Of a stretch of DNA of 64,000 nucleotides, positions 18,415-27,252 are shown one piece after another. How positions within the stretch are numbered: position 1 is the first letter of the stretch; each line of letters begins with the position of its first letter. A model generated the notes under the pieces. It had not been told where the DNA came from. It did not search any database and saw only the letters and a list, made by a program, of their open reading frames with translations. The stretch spans positions 1-64,000 of the forward strand of contig NZ_MVJN01000012.1 in NCBI RefSeq assembly GCF_003265995.1. The letters run 5' to 3'. Position numbers and translations under genes: made by a program. The stretch comes from Legionella quinlivanii. Its GTDB lineage: Bacteria > Pseudomonadota > Gammaproteobacteria > Legionellales > Legionellaceae.

Positions 18415-20169
18415 TCAATTTGCTTTAGCCTGATATTTTTGCCAGAGTTTCTGCACAGGACCACTGCTGTTTAACAATTCATCAGTACATCCATCGGCAA
18501 TAATCTCCCCCTGCTCGAGCAAAATAACGCGATCAAATTGCGGCAACAGATGCAGACGATGAAGAGTGACTACAAGCGTTGCCTCGCGGTATGTCTCGAT
18601 AATACCCGAGAGAATTTGCTTTTCAGTGGGCAAATCGACACTTGAGGTTGGCTCGTCCATGAGAATGAGAGAACTGAATCGCGCCGCAAATAGCCCTCTT
18701 GCCAAAGCCAGCCTTTGCTTCTGCCCTACCGATAAATTTAGCCCTCTTTCGCGTATATCGGTTAACAGACCTTTCGGCAGTTTTTCAAGCACAGGTTTGA
18801 AGCAGGCCAGCTCAATTGCTTTATCAATCACTTCCCGACTCGTCTCAATATCCATCGTTATATTAAATTCAATCGTGTTTTCAAAAATTTCCGGCTCCTG
18901 AGGGATTAGGGTAGTGATTGCGTGAAGCGGCTCCAGGGAATGAAAATTGACCTCGTCGATCTGAAGTTCAACCGTTTGCGGGTGATATAAGCCTGACAAT
19001 AAATGGAGCAGCGTACTTTTTCCCGCACCGCTTGAACCGATTAATGCAATTTTATCGCCGCGTTTAATGCCAATGCTGATAGGTTGAGCAGGCATTTTTT
19101 TATTAGACTCAGAATGAGTAAATGTTAAATTTTTAATCGATAAACTATGCCATTGCTGAGCCAGGGCTTCTCCCGGTACCGGATGGGACAGAGCTTCAAG
19201 ATCCTGAATAATCGGTTGAATACTCTTTACATCTGTATCCATGCGAACCAGGTCGCTATAGTGCATACTCAGCGCATAAAACACTTCAGCCAGATCCCAC
19301 TGATAACGAAAAATCATCACCACCGTTCCAATCAAAATGCCATCAGTGGTTTGCAAATGATAAACGATATACACAATCAGAATAATCGATTGAACCACGG
19401 TCAGAAGCATGCCCATAATGAACCACTTCAACTCGTTGACGACCGATTCCTTCCTGAAAAATGGCCAGATGGCTATGAGACGCTGTGAGAGGTTATTGCG
19501 TGTAAACTGAGCCAGTCGGAGCGTTAAAATAGTCGTAATATTACTGATATAGTCAAAAAGACCAGCGCCCACATGATTCTCCACCTCATTTTCTGATTCA
19601 TAAAGCGGAATTAGTTTGCGATCAAACCAGATCACCATAAGGGCTGCTGTTAGACAGGCAAGAAAACTGAATACTCCGACCGGTAAAGAAAGCCAGAACA
19701 GGAAGGCTATAGACACCAGAAACTTGATAATCGTCTCAATATAAATAAATTGTTCTTCTGCAAAGCGTCTAAGGGCTGTCGAGGCGCGATTTAATCGGGT
19801 GATAATATTTCCTGAATGATGATCCTGATGCCATTTAAGAGGTAATTCAGTGAGCTTCTCATAAATTTGCAACTGGAACGCCTGCTGTATGCGAAGCGCA
19901 ACCCGTCTCTCTACAACCCGCGCCGGGCCATGAAAAAGCCAGAACAAGGGAACCAGCAGCACTCCCATGATCAGCCAGTACAGGACTTCTTGTAACCGCC
20001 CAGGTTCAAAATGTTGCAAAACATCAATGGTTTTTCCAAAGGCATAAGGACTTAAGCTCATACAGGCCTGGGCAATAATATAGGCGATGTAATATCCGAT
20101 AATAGCCCGGCGCCAGGTCTGGCCATGCGCCCAGACGGTTTTAAGCAGGTGAAAATAGGGATTTTGCAT
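18415..20169 (-). CDS. ABC transporter, fused permease and ATPase
   Basis: Half-transporter exporter of 584 residues: six membrane helices (about 20-300) followed by a nucleotide-binding domain. The NBD carries Walker A GSSGAGKST (378-386), Q-loop region LIPQEPEIFENT, signature LSVGQKQRLALARGL with V where the usual second residue is G-adjacent, and Walker B LILMDEPTS. It probably works as a homodimer exporting a lipid, drug or peptide. No partner permease or adaptor gene is next to it. ATG at 20169 is well placed, and the next gene leftward ends on a separate strand unit. Confidence 0.88.
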   Translation of the reverse strand: MQNPYFHLLKTVWAHGQTWRRAIIGYYIAYIIAQACMSLSPYAFGKTIDVLQHFEPGRLQEVLYWLIMGVLLVPLFWLFHGPARVVERRVALRIQQAFQLQIYEKLTELPLKWHQDHHSGNIITRLNRASTALRRFAEEQFIYIETIIKFLVSIAFLFWLSLPVGVFSFLACLTAALMVIWFDRKLIPLYESENEVENHVGAGLFDYISNITTILTLRLAQFTRNNLSQRLIAIWPFFRKESVVNELKWFIMGMLLTVVQSIILIVYIVYHLQTTDGILIGTVVMIFRYQWDLAEVFYALSMHYSDLVRMDTDVKSIQPIIQDLEALSHPVPGEALAQQWHSLSIKNLTFTHSESNKKMPAQPISIGIKRGDKIALIGSSGAGKSTLLHLLSGLYHPQTVELQIDEVNFHSLEPLHAITTLIPQEPEIFENTIEFNITMDIETSREVIDKAIELACFKPVLEKLPKGLLTDIRERGLNLSVGQKQRLALARGLFAARFSSLILMDEPTSSVDLPTEKQILSGIIETYREATLVVTLHRLHLLPQFDRVILLEQGEIIADGCTDELLNSSGPVQKLWQKYQAKAN

Positions 20170-20261
20170 GCATGCTCTCCGCTTGGCGATTCCTGAAAAG
20201 GATACCTTGAGCCACTATAATAAGTTATTTTCACCGAAATTCAGAGCCTGGCTATTGTCTC

Positions 20262-20347
20262 TGTCATTTCCGCGCAGGCGGAAAATCTATCAATAATTTG
20301 GCATAGTGCGGCAGATGAAATAGATTCCCGCCTGCGCGGGAATGACA
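20262..20347. repeat. Palindromic repeat element, copy 1
   Basis: Imperfect inverted repeat with arms of about 27 bases, 20262-20289 and 20321-20347, around a 31-base centre. The outer ends read TGTCATT and AATGACA. The arm core (GTCATT followed by CCGCGCAGGCGG) recurs with base changes at 23687-23772. It sits in the 229-base gap upstream of the ABC gene. This matches the dispersed small GTCATTCCCGC palindromes known from many proteobacteria and may be a non-autonomous mobile element. Confidence 0.7.
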
Positions 20348-20398
20348 CAGTTTGCGCGTAAATTGAAGATGTGATTTGCCGGATACATGGATTTTGGC

Positions 20399-21658
20399 TT
20401 ATAAATTTTTACAGTTAAACTCCGGATGCATCTCAATTATATTTTTATAGATTTGCAAACTTAAATCTTTGATGCCATCCCCTTGCGGCGAAGAAGGATT
20501 GCCCTCACCCGCTTTGCTATTTAGCGCGACGGCCACTGTCAGATTACTGCATTCACTCCATATATAGGCCACCCGATATCCGAGGGTGCTGCCTTCGTAA
20601 GCCCAGAAACGGTTTTCAAGTTTTGGCTCATAAAAATATCCGACGCCTAAGCCAAATCCATCTTTTTGTTGGGCATCGATATTTGCAATCTCCTTGCCGC
20701 CAGGAATGGAAACTACTGTCTTAAGTTCTCTCAAGGCTTTCTGGCGATAATTTTCACCAAACATTTTGCCATTGTACAGCGCCTGCACCCAGTGAATTAC
20801 ATCGCTTATATCGGATACAATTGCACCGGCAGCTCCCGCCCAGGATAAATTATTTTTAGTGATATCAATTAATTTTTCTGTTTTCTCATCATAAGTGTAT
20901 CCATGCGCCATCTGCGGTATTAATTTCTCCAAAAGCGCCTGGCCATTTTCTCCGGCAGGATAGTAGCTGTTCATTAATAATAAAGGCGTTAACAAACGCT
21001 TCTGCAGTTGATCTGCAATTTTCGTATTGCTTACTTTTTCCACAATCATTCCCGCGAGGATATAATTGCTGTTGGAGTAATCAAAATGGGTGTCGGAACG
21101 CGGAGCAATCGGTTTAGCGGGATCAGCATATTGTAACAATTCGGCATCTGACCACTGACGCGTCATGTTTTCTTCCATAATTTTATCGAATTGTTCATTA
21201 GCACTATAATTCGGGATACCGCTGGTCATATTCAATAGATCTTTTATTTTGACATCCTTCCATTGTGGATATTGCGGTAACCATTTACCCACGGGATCTT
21301 CAATGGACAGCTTGCCCTCACCCTCCAGTTGTAACAGCAGGGCGGCTATAAACGATTTGGTTATACTCCCAATTTCAAACAAGGTTTTTGCAGTAACTGG
21401 TTTATCAAATGGCGCCTGTCCTTCATTGCCGGCATAAAAGCTCTGAATCGTGCCTTCCTGAGACCCCATTTTCTGCGGCAGAAATATGGCAACAGCAATC
21501 CCGGTTAAATGCTCAACTTTCCCTCTTGTGGCAAGATAGTTATCCACTGTGGATTGAATTTTCTGATGGGCAAAATGGAGTGGTTCGGTGCTGGCGGCAC
21601 CCAAGGAAAACGATGATAAACTTAGCAATGCAGAAACCAAAATCCTTTTCATAAGCAT
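20399..21658 (-). CDS. Serine hydrolase of the beta-lactamase/penicillin-binding fold
   Basis: 419-residue exported protein with a signal peptide (MLMKRILVSALLSLSSFSLG). The nucleophile motif SxxK is in GSITKSF (about 97-101) and the second motif YxN is in DYSNSNY near 180. Class C beta-lactamases and many D-aminopeptidases or esterases share this layout. A third motif of the KTG type is not obvious, and HAGSTLG-like GSTLGYR near the C-terminus may take its place. An esterase or peptidase role is more likely than antibiotic resistance. A GAGAGGA ribosome-binding site supports the ATG at 21658. Confidence 0.8.
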   Translation of the reverse strand: MLMKRILVSALLSLSSFSLGAASTEPLHFAHQKIQSTVDNYLATRGKVEHLTGIAVAIFLPQKMGSQEGTIQSFYAGNEGQAPFDKPVTAKTLFEIGSITKSFIAALLLQLEGEGKLSIEDPVGKWLPQYPQWKDVKIKDLLNMTSGIPNYSANEQFDKIMEENMTRQWSDAELLQYADPAKPIAPRSDTHFDYSNSNYILAGMIVEKVSNTKIADQLQKRLLTPLLLMNSYYPAGENGQALLEKLIPQMAHGYTYDEKTEKLIDITKNNLSWAGAAGAIVSDISDVIHWVQALYNGKMFGENYRQKALRELKTVVSIPGGKEIANIDAQQKDGFGLGVGYFYEPKLENRFWAYEGSTLGYRVAYIWSECSNLTVAVALNSKAGEGNPSSPQGDGIKDLSLQIYKNIIEMHPEFNCKNL

Positions 21659-21709
21659 TAATTCCTCTCAAATTTATATTGATACCTTTTTACAGGACGC
21701 GGCGCAAGC

Positions 21710-22720
21710 TCAGGAGCAAAAATCCAATTCCTCTTTCGCCAGACTAAGTGCCTGGGTTCGCCACTCATCCAATAATCTGACATTCTCCAGACTTTCCTGA
21801 AGCGTTACTCGTTCCAGTAGTTTGGCAGAAGGCTCAATAATTAATGTATTCATCGTATTAATCTGATAGGTGTATGCAGACAATGGACTTGTCAGCTTTA
21901 TTTCCTGCGGCTTCTCCTCATTAGAACGATAAACGCGGAAAACCTGCTCCCCATTGTTCGGGAACCAGGGATTGCTAAGCATCTCCAGTCGTCCCTTGGT
22001 ACCCCAGATAGCAAATTGCCAGCTCATATCCAGATCATCAGAAACAGTGATGGCAGCGAGGGATTGATCGTCAAAACTTAGAATAGCTGATGAGCGAGTA
22101 TCATTATGGGAATGGTTCGCATTCCTTATTCCAATTGTTTTTAAATTGACTACATTAGCCGTTGATAAATAGCGGATCAGGGACAATGGATAACAACCCA
22201 GATTAAAAATAGCTCCACCTGCTACAGGATTAGCCAGATGGGCTATTTTGGCTGTGTAAACTGCCTGGAATAATTGAACGTGGCCAATCAGGTTCTGCTG
22301 CAAAATGGATTTAATTTCCTGTATCAGTGGATGACAACGATACATAATGGCTTCCATGCAAACCAGGCCTTTTATTTGCGCAGTGGCCATTATATCGAGC
22401 GTTTCTTCTTCATTGAGGGCCAGGGGTTTTTCACACAATACATGCTTACCAGCCTCCAGGCTTTTAACCGCCCACTCTTTATGCAAATGATTCGGCAAGC
22501 CTATGTAGACCGCATCAATTTCCGGATCAGTCAGTAAATCAGCGTAATGATTGCAGGGTTTGGAAATGGAAAATTCCTTGGCAAAGGCTTTAGACTTCTC
22601 CGCGTCTCTCCCGGCTACCGCGATGACCTGCCCATTCCTTGATTCAGCAATAGCCGCTGCCATATGCTGAGAAATAGAACTTGTACCCAAAATTCCCCAT
22701 TTAATTGTTTTCTGGTCCAT
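21710..22720 (-). CDS. Gfo/Idh/MocA family NAD(P)-dependent oxidoreductase
   Basis: 336-residue soluble dehydrogenase. The N-terminal Rossmann fold shows GILGTSSISQHMAAAI, and the family's catalytic-site Lys is in LCEKPLALN (about residue 97). The C-terminal half is the substrate-binding alpha/beta domain, including FNLGCYPLSLIRYL. Family members act on sugars, inositols or their derivatives; substrate not deducible. AAGGAG ribosome-binding site upstream. It lies 51 bases before the serine hydrolase on the same strand, so they may be co-transcribed. Confidence 0.85.
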   Translation of the reverse strand: MDQKTIKWGILGTSSISQHMAAAIAESRNGQVIAVAGRDAEKSKAFAKEFSISKPCNHYADLLTDPEIDAVYIGLPNHLHKEWAVKSLEAGKHVLCEKPLALNEEETLDIMATAQIKGLVCMEAIMYRCHPLIQEIKSILQQNLIGHVQLFQAVYTAKIAHLANPVAGGAIFNLGCYPLSLIRYLSTANVVNLKTIGIRNANHSHNDTRSSAILSFDDQSLAAITVSDDLDMSWQFAIWGTKGRLEMLSNPWFPNNGEQVFRVYRSNEEKPQEIKLTSPLSAYTYQINTMNTLIIEPSAKLLERVTLQESLENVRLLDEWRTQALSLAKEELDFCS

Positions 22721-22741
22721 GAAAATTGACTCCTTATCAAT

Positions 22742-23581
22742 CTAATCCCATTCAAAATATTCGTCGATTAACTTTTCAATCGTGGTTTTATCTTTCTTTA
22801 CCAGTTTTTGCTGCGGTTGTGCAAAGTTAAATGTTTGCAAGGCTTCGTCCAGGGTGACGAAGGTATAACCATGTTCACGATACAGGTTAATAATGTCGGG
22901 CAGCACATAAGCATTCAAAATATTGGCATGAATTAGTAGAATCTGTGCCTGATCTGTTTTATGGTTATAACGATTATTTTCTTCGGCAATCAAAGTCTGC
23001 TTCCAGATGAACTCCAGATAATCATATTTCACTTCTTCCAAATAGGCTCTTCGGTCATCCTGCGGCACCGATAAAAGCCGCTGGTTAAATATGAAGTCTT
23101 TGCTGTCAATGGTAATCGGAGCAATTTTATAATGCTTCGATGCGAGGTATTTCAATACCTTTTCCTTTTTTTTCTGTTTCCCCATCGCCAGATAGGGGTA
23201 GCGGAAGTATTTAGGCTCTGTCAGCACCGGCGCCAGTATCTTGTCCGCCTCCTCGATCTCCTGGATATACCTTTCAGTCTTCACCTTATTTAAATTAATG
23301 TGAGACATGGTGTGGTTACCTACCCCAAATCCCGCATCTCGGAATTTATGAAGCATCGGCCAGTTGTCCTGTCGCACATTCCCAGCAATTACGAAGCCTG
23401 TGACTGGAATCTCATTATCCTTAACAAGCTTGATAATCCGGTCCAGGTGAAAATTTTTATACTCGCCTACAAAAGGCAAGTCATCGATGGTAATCGCTAT
23501 TTGGCGCTGTGTGTAACCAGAGGAACTAAAAACCATTAAAGTTATTAAAATTTGTAAAACTATTTTCATAAATACTATCAT
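22742..23581 (-). CDS. Polysaccharide deacetylase-family protein
   Basis: 279-residue secreted or periplasmic protein with an N-terminal signal peptide. The NodB-homology metal motifs are present: ITIDDLPF (first Asp pair) and GNHTMSH (the two metal-binding His). RYPYLAMGK supplies the third motif. It would remove acyl groups from a carbohydrate such as peptidoglycan or a surface glycan. It precedes the Gfo/Idh/MocA gene by 21 bases on the same strand. Two possible Met starts lie within five codons (23581, 23569), neither with a strong ribosome-binding site. Confidence 0.85.
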   Translation of the reverse strand: MIVFMKIVLQILITLMVFSSSGYTQRQIAITIDDLPFVGEYKNFHLDRIIKLVKDNEIPVTGFVIAGNVRQDNWPMLHKFRDAGFGVGNHTMSHINLNKVKTERYIQEIEEADKILAPVLTEPKYFRYPYLAMGKQKKKEKVLKYLASKHYKIAPITIDSKDFIFNQRLLSVPQDDRRAYLEEVKYDYLEFIWKQTLIAEENNRYNHKTDQAQILLIHANILNAYVLPDIINLYREHGYTFVTLDEALQTFNFAQPQQKLVKKDKTTIEKLIDEYFEWD

Positions 23582-23953
23582 TGTTGAACTGCATTCGCGT
23601 AAATGTCGTCAAGCCTTAAAGAAAATGCAGCGATCCTGTTTCCGGATAACCGGGACCTGCCATCGGTGCCATAAGGTTAAGGAATTTGTCATTCCCGCGG
23701 AGGCGGGAATCCATTCCTCAACTGGCATTATAGCTAGCTAAGAGCTGGATCCCCGCCTCCGCGGGGATGACAGTTTAATATAACTTAATAGCAAGTCCCG
23801 TCCCGTAACGAGGCATGCCGCAAAAAATAGCATTCCCCCTGTGCTGAAATAACAGGCGTTAAGAGCAATCTCTTTTTCAGGGTTATGAAATGATAACAGT
23901 TAAGAAGCCAGCAAACAAATTGAATACATGAGTTTTCAGAGCAAAGACGCTAT
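23582..23953. other. Intergenic region carrying a palindromic element
   Basis: A 372-base gap between two leftward genes with no convincing ORF. It holds the second copy of the GTCATTCCCGC palindrome. The remainder shows nothing I recognise; a promoter for the deacetylase gene presumably lies in the right-hand-proximal part near 23582-23680. Confidence 0.5.
23687..23772. repeat. Palindromic repeat element, copy 2
   Basis: Inverted repeat with arms 23687-23713 and 23746-23772 and a 32-base centre. Both termini read TGTCAT and ATGACA. The arms share the GTCATTCC-CGC-GGCGG core with the copy at 20262-20347. Total length (86 bases) is identical to that copy, which supports a defined element rather than chance palindromes. 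The interior sequences differ. Confidence 0.7.
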
Positions 23954-24946
23954 TTAGTTTTCGCTTTGTGCAATTTCCAACACTTTTTCTTGCGGCAAGA
24001 CATTAAAAGTCTTGCGAATTTGCTCGAGAGGCTGGTCCATTACTTCCCAGTAATCCCAGTTATCAAACAAATCGATGTTCATCAGACTTCCTCTTTTTAA
24101 AGCAAGGAATTGCTCCTCCGGATTAAAATTACCGGTCATGCGCGGGACATCGATGGGAACGGTTTTAACGCCTAAATGGAACTGGCTGATAATAAATAAT
24201 AAAATCCAGGGTCTGCCCACATTTCTAAATCCGGCTGTGAAAGAGGCCACTTTAAGCTCACCCACAGGTGTCGTGTCGTAACCGCCAACAACATGCGCCA
24301 TGTCATGATAGGTCATCATCACCGGAGTGCCGTATTTTTCTCCCGGAAATATAAACTGATGCTCATCATAAAATCGCCAGAACTCCTTCCCCAGCGTACC
24401 ATCAGGAAATTCTTTTAATTCATGGTATTTTTTAGCGAGTTCGGCATCCTGATAAAAACCCTTCATTCCGCCCACAATTTTATAAATCCCTTTGAACTTT
24501 TCTTTTTCCCAGGCCTTGGAGATTGTTTCACCAATATACATATGACGAACCACATCAAAGGCATAAAGAACACGGTGCTGATTAGCGAGCTTTTGCAGTG
24601 CATCCACTAAACTGCTATCGACCTGAAGCGCTTTTGTATAAGCTCGTACCAGATCGACCTGCTCCGCTTTAGGGGTTCCATTGACTGTAGAGACAACCAC
24701 CATTGCCTCAGCAAATTGCTTCCTTAACGCAGGATCAATAAATTGCTGCGCCAGCTCTTCGGGTTCAACCGGCTCGCTGAGTTCCTCTAAAGGAAAATGG
24801 GTATCGGTAATGAATTTTTGAGCAGCATCGAGGGTTCTGATTTGAAGCTCCGTTAACTCCTTAATTTCAGGATCGGCCAGCATTATCGCCCTGAGCACTT
24901 TCAGTCCGGATTTCGCTTGCTCAGCGGAAGGTTTTAACAGGCGCAT
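23954..24946 (-). CDS. Coq4-like protein with an N-terminal helical extension
   Basis: 330 residues, no signal peptide. Residues 214-230 read H-D-M-A-H, eleven residues, then E, which is the HDxxH(x)11E metal-ligand motif of the ubiquinone-biosynthesis protein Coq4. The surrounding RFYDEHQFIFPGEKYGTP and TPVGELKVASF support a Coq4-type helical fold. The first 125 residues look like a separate helical domain, perhaps TerB-like. Bacterial Coq4-like proteins are poorly understood; a role in quinone or lipid metabolism is an inference. A GGAG-type site precedes the ATG. Confidence 0.6.
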   Translation of the reverse strand: MRLLKPSAEQAKSGLKVLRAIMLADPEIKELTELQIRTLDAAQKFITDTHFPLEELSEPVEPEELAQQFIDPALRKQFAEAMVVVSTVNGTPKAEQVDLVRAYTKALQVDSSLVDALQKLANQHRVLYAFDVVRHMYIGETISKAWEKEKFKGIYKIVGGMKGFYQDAELAKKYHELKEFPDGTLGKEFWRFYDEHQFIFPGEKYGTPVMMTYHDMAHVVGGYDTTPVGELKVASFTAGFRNVGRPWILLFIISQFHLGVKTVPIDVPRMTGNFNPEEQFLALKRGSLMNIDLFDNWDYWEVMDQPLEQIRKTFNVLPQEKVLEIAQSEN

Positions 24947-25089
24947 GTCTGCCTCTCCAATCTCTTTATTACTAAGTTATAGACTTATTTTGAGCAAAAA
25001 TCGATACGGTTCATCAGTTTACTTGCCAGTGAGTCAGACTAAAGCTAGGATGAAATTAATTTATCGATTTCTGAGGACAGAGTAAGGAT

Positions 25090-25932
25090 ATGCCACTCAT
25101 TGAAACGCAGCATATTAATGCAAGCCATGAAGATTTTTCAGGCAATAACGGTATTGGCCGATACATTTTTCTGACCGGCTCTGATGAACGGGCACGAGAG
25201 CTCAGCGAGCAATTTGAAGAGGTGATTGTCAGAAAACATCCCCGACAGCATAATTTTTACATGGGAAAATTACTAAACCAGGGCAAAGCGATTGATGTCG
25301 CAGCCATTTCCACAGGAATGGGAGGACCTAGCGCCGACATTATTATTAATGAACTCATTATGCTCGGCGCTCGGCGGTTGCTTCGTATCGGTACTGCGGG
25401 CTCACTGCAACCGGATACTATTCATGTGGGCGATATTGTTGTGGCCACTGCAGCGGTTCGTGACGATAAGGCGTCTTGGGATTATATTTATAGAGAATAT
25501 CCGGCGATTGCTTCCATGGAATGCCTGATTGCCGCCCACCGTGCCGCAAGACTTCTGGCTCATCAATTCCCTGTTCATTTCGGTATTGTCCATTCTAAAA
25601 GCTCGCTGTATGCGCGTGAGTTTCACTATTCATTCATGGAAGAGAATGATCAGTATATGAAAACCATGCATTTGGCAGGTATTCTGGCAACCGAGATGGA
25701 GTGTGCGCAGCTATTTACCTTAAGTTCATTAATGAGTGCTAAATTAATTAGTACAGAAACCAATCCCATTCCAATTTTTTGCGGCTGTATACTTGCTATT
25801 GTGGGGGATAAAACCTCATTTTCTGATGATAAACAGAAAATTAAACAAAGCATTGATTTTGCAATGAGCTTCGGATTGGAAACCGTGAAAGCCCTCTCCA
25901 TTATTGATCAGGAAACACATCACGATTTTTAG
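25090..25932 (+). CDS. Nucleoside phosphorylase (uridine phosphorylase-like)
   Basis: 280-residue cytosolic enzyme of the PNP/UDP superfamily, cleaving a nucleoside with phosphate. Signatures: FLTGSDERA, AISTGMGGPSADIIINEL and LLRIGTAGSL, then ATEMECAQL near 195 which contacts the ribose. Closest in layout to Udp, but the base-binding region cannot be assigned to uracil by eye. AAGGAT precedes the ATG. Convergent with proA, with only six bases between stops. Confidence 0.85.
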   Translation: MPLIETQHINASHEDFSGNNGIGRYIFLTGSDERARELSEQFEEVIVRKHPRQHNFYMGKLLNQGKAIDVAAISTGMGGPSADIIINELIMLGARRLLRIGTAGSLQPDTIHVGDIVVATAAVRDDKASWDYIYREYPAIASMECLIAAHRAARLLAHQFPVHFGIVHSKSSLYAREFHYSFMEENDQYMKTMHLAGILATEMECAQLFTLSSLMSAKLISTETNPIPIFCGCILAIVGDKTSFSDDKQKIKQSIDFAMSFGLETVKALSIIDQETHHDF

Positions 25933-25938
25933 CACCCG

Positions 25939-27192
25939 TTAAACTCTTATTTGACCATTTCCCCAGACCAGCCATTTGTAGCTGGTCAGGGCTTTTAGGC
26001 CCATGGGTCCTCGGGCATGCAACTTTTGCGTACTGATGCCGATTTCCGCACCCAGACCAAATTGCCCGCCATCAGTAAAAGCGGTAGACGTATTGACGTA
26101 AAGTGCTGCAGCATCCACCGTCTGCAGAAAATAATCTATTACCTCGGAGTCTTCGGCAATGATCGCTTCGCTATGACCTGAACTGTAACGATTAATATGT
26201 TCGATGGCCTTTAATGGAGAATCCACTGTTTTAATCGACATTTTATAATCTAAAAACTCCTGTCCGTAATCCTTATCTTCAGCCCTGTGAAGCAAGTGTT
26301 CCGGGTAAAATGGGTGCAGACTTTCAAAGCTTGGCGAATCAGCGAAAATTTCTACATCCTTTTTTGCCATCGCTGCAACAATTTGCGGAAGTTCGAAAAG
26401 CCGCTCAGCATGAATGATGAGTGTATCCAGCGCATTACAGACGCTGACGCGTCGGGTTTTGGCATTGTAAATAACCGGCACAGCTTTTTCCAAATCACCA
26501 CTTTTATCAAAATAGGTGTGAACAATCCCGGCACCAGTTTCAATAACAGGGATGCGCGCATGCTCTCTTACGAAATCAATCAGGCTCTGACTACCACGCG
26601 GGATACATACATCGATATAGTCATTGGCATTGAGCAAAGCCGGCAATACTTCCCGCTCATTGGGGAACAAATACACAACATCTTCGTCCACATCATTTTC
26701 ACGCAGAGCTCTCTTGATAATTGAAACCAGCATGCGGTTGCTATGCTCTGCCTCCTTCCCTCCTTTCAAAACACAAGCATTTCCAGACTTGAAACACAAG
26801 CCAAATACATCAATAGTGACATTGGGCCTGGCCTCATAAATGATCGCCACCACTCCCAGAGGAACCGAGACTTTTTGAATTTTTAACCCATTCGGCCGTT
26901 GTTTCTCCTCAAGAATCTGATGCAAGGGGCTTGGAAAATTGGCTACCGCGATGACATCATCAGCCAGCGAATGGAGTCGTTCTTCAGTCAGTAGTAATCG
27001 ATCATAACGTGGGTCCGAGGAGGACATTTGCAGCAGATCCTTTTGGTTTTCAGATAAAACCTCTGGAATCAATTGCCGTAAAGTGTGGGCCAATGAATGC
27101 AGAATCGCGTCGATTTTAGCTTCGCTTAAAGCCGAAAGTTTTCGGCTAGCCTGCCGCAGTTTTTTTAATTCAGAAATAATATCCTGCTGCAT
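25939..27192 (-). CDS. proA: Gamma-glutamyl phosphate reductase
   Basis: Second enzyme of proline synthesis, reducing gamma-glutamyl phosphate to glutamate semialdehyde with NADPH. The 417 residues match the family. The catalytic Cys lies in RRVSVCNALDTLIIH (about residue 253) and the cofactor segment in GVVAIIYEARPNVT. The C-terminal GLGAEIGISTQKLHARGPMGL is diagnostic. It follows proB by about 60 bases on the same strand, forming a proBA operon. Confidence 0.97.
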   Translation of the reverse strand: MQQDIISELKKLRQASRKLSALSEAKIDAILHSLAHTLRQLIPEVLSENQKDLLQMSSSDPRYDRLLLTEERLHSLADDVIAVANFPSPLHQILEEKQRPNGLKIQKVSVPLGVVAIIYEARPNVTIDVFGLCFKSGNACVLKGGKEAEHSNRMLVSIIKRALRENDVDEDVVYLFPNEREVLPALLNANDYIDVCIPRGSQSLIDFVREHARIPVIETGAGIVHTYFDKSGDLEKAVPVIYNAKTRRVSVCNALDTLIIHAERLFELPQIVAAMAKKDVEIFADSPSFESLHPFYPEHLLHRAEDKDYGQEFLDYKMSIKTVDSPLKAIEHINRYSSGHSEAIIAEDSEVIDYFLQTVDAAALYVNTSTAFTDGGQFGLGAEIGISTQKLHARGPMGLKALTSYKWLVWGNGQIRV

Positions 27193-27252
27193 TTTAAATC
27201 CCCTCCTACTTGCCGCGGCTTTATCGACATTTAGACTATCAATGACAGATTA

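Noticed and set aside
20399-21658. Beta-lactamase conferring resistance
   Set aside because: SxxK and YxN motifs exist but a KTG-type motif is not evident. The sequence is closer to general serine hydrolases of that fold.
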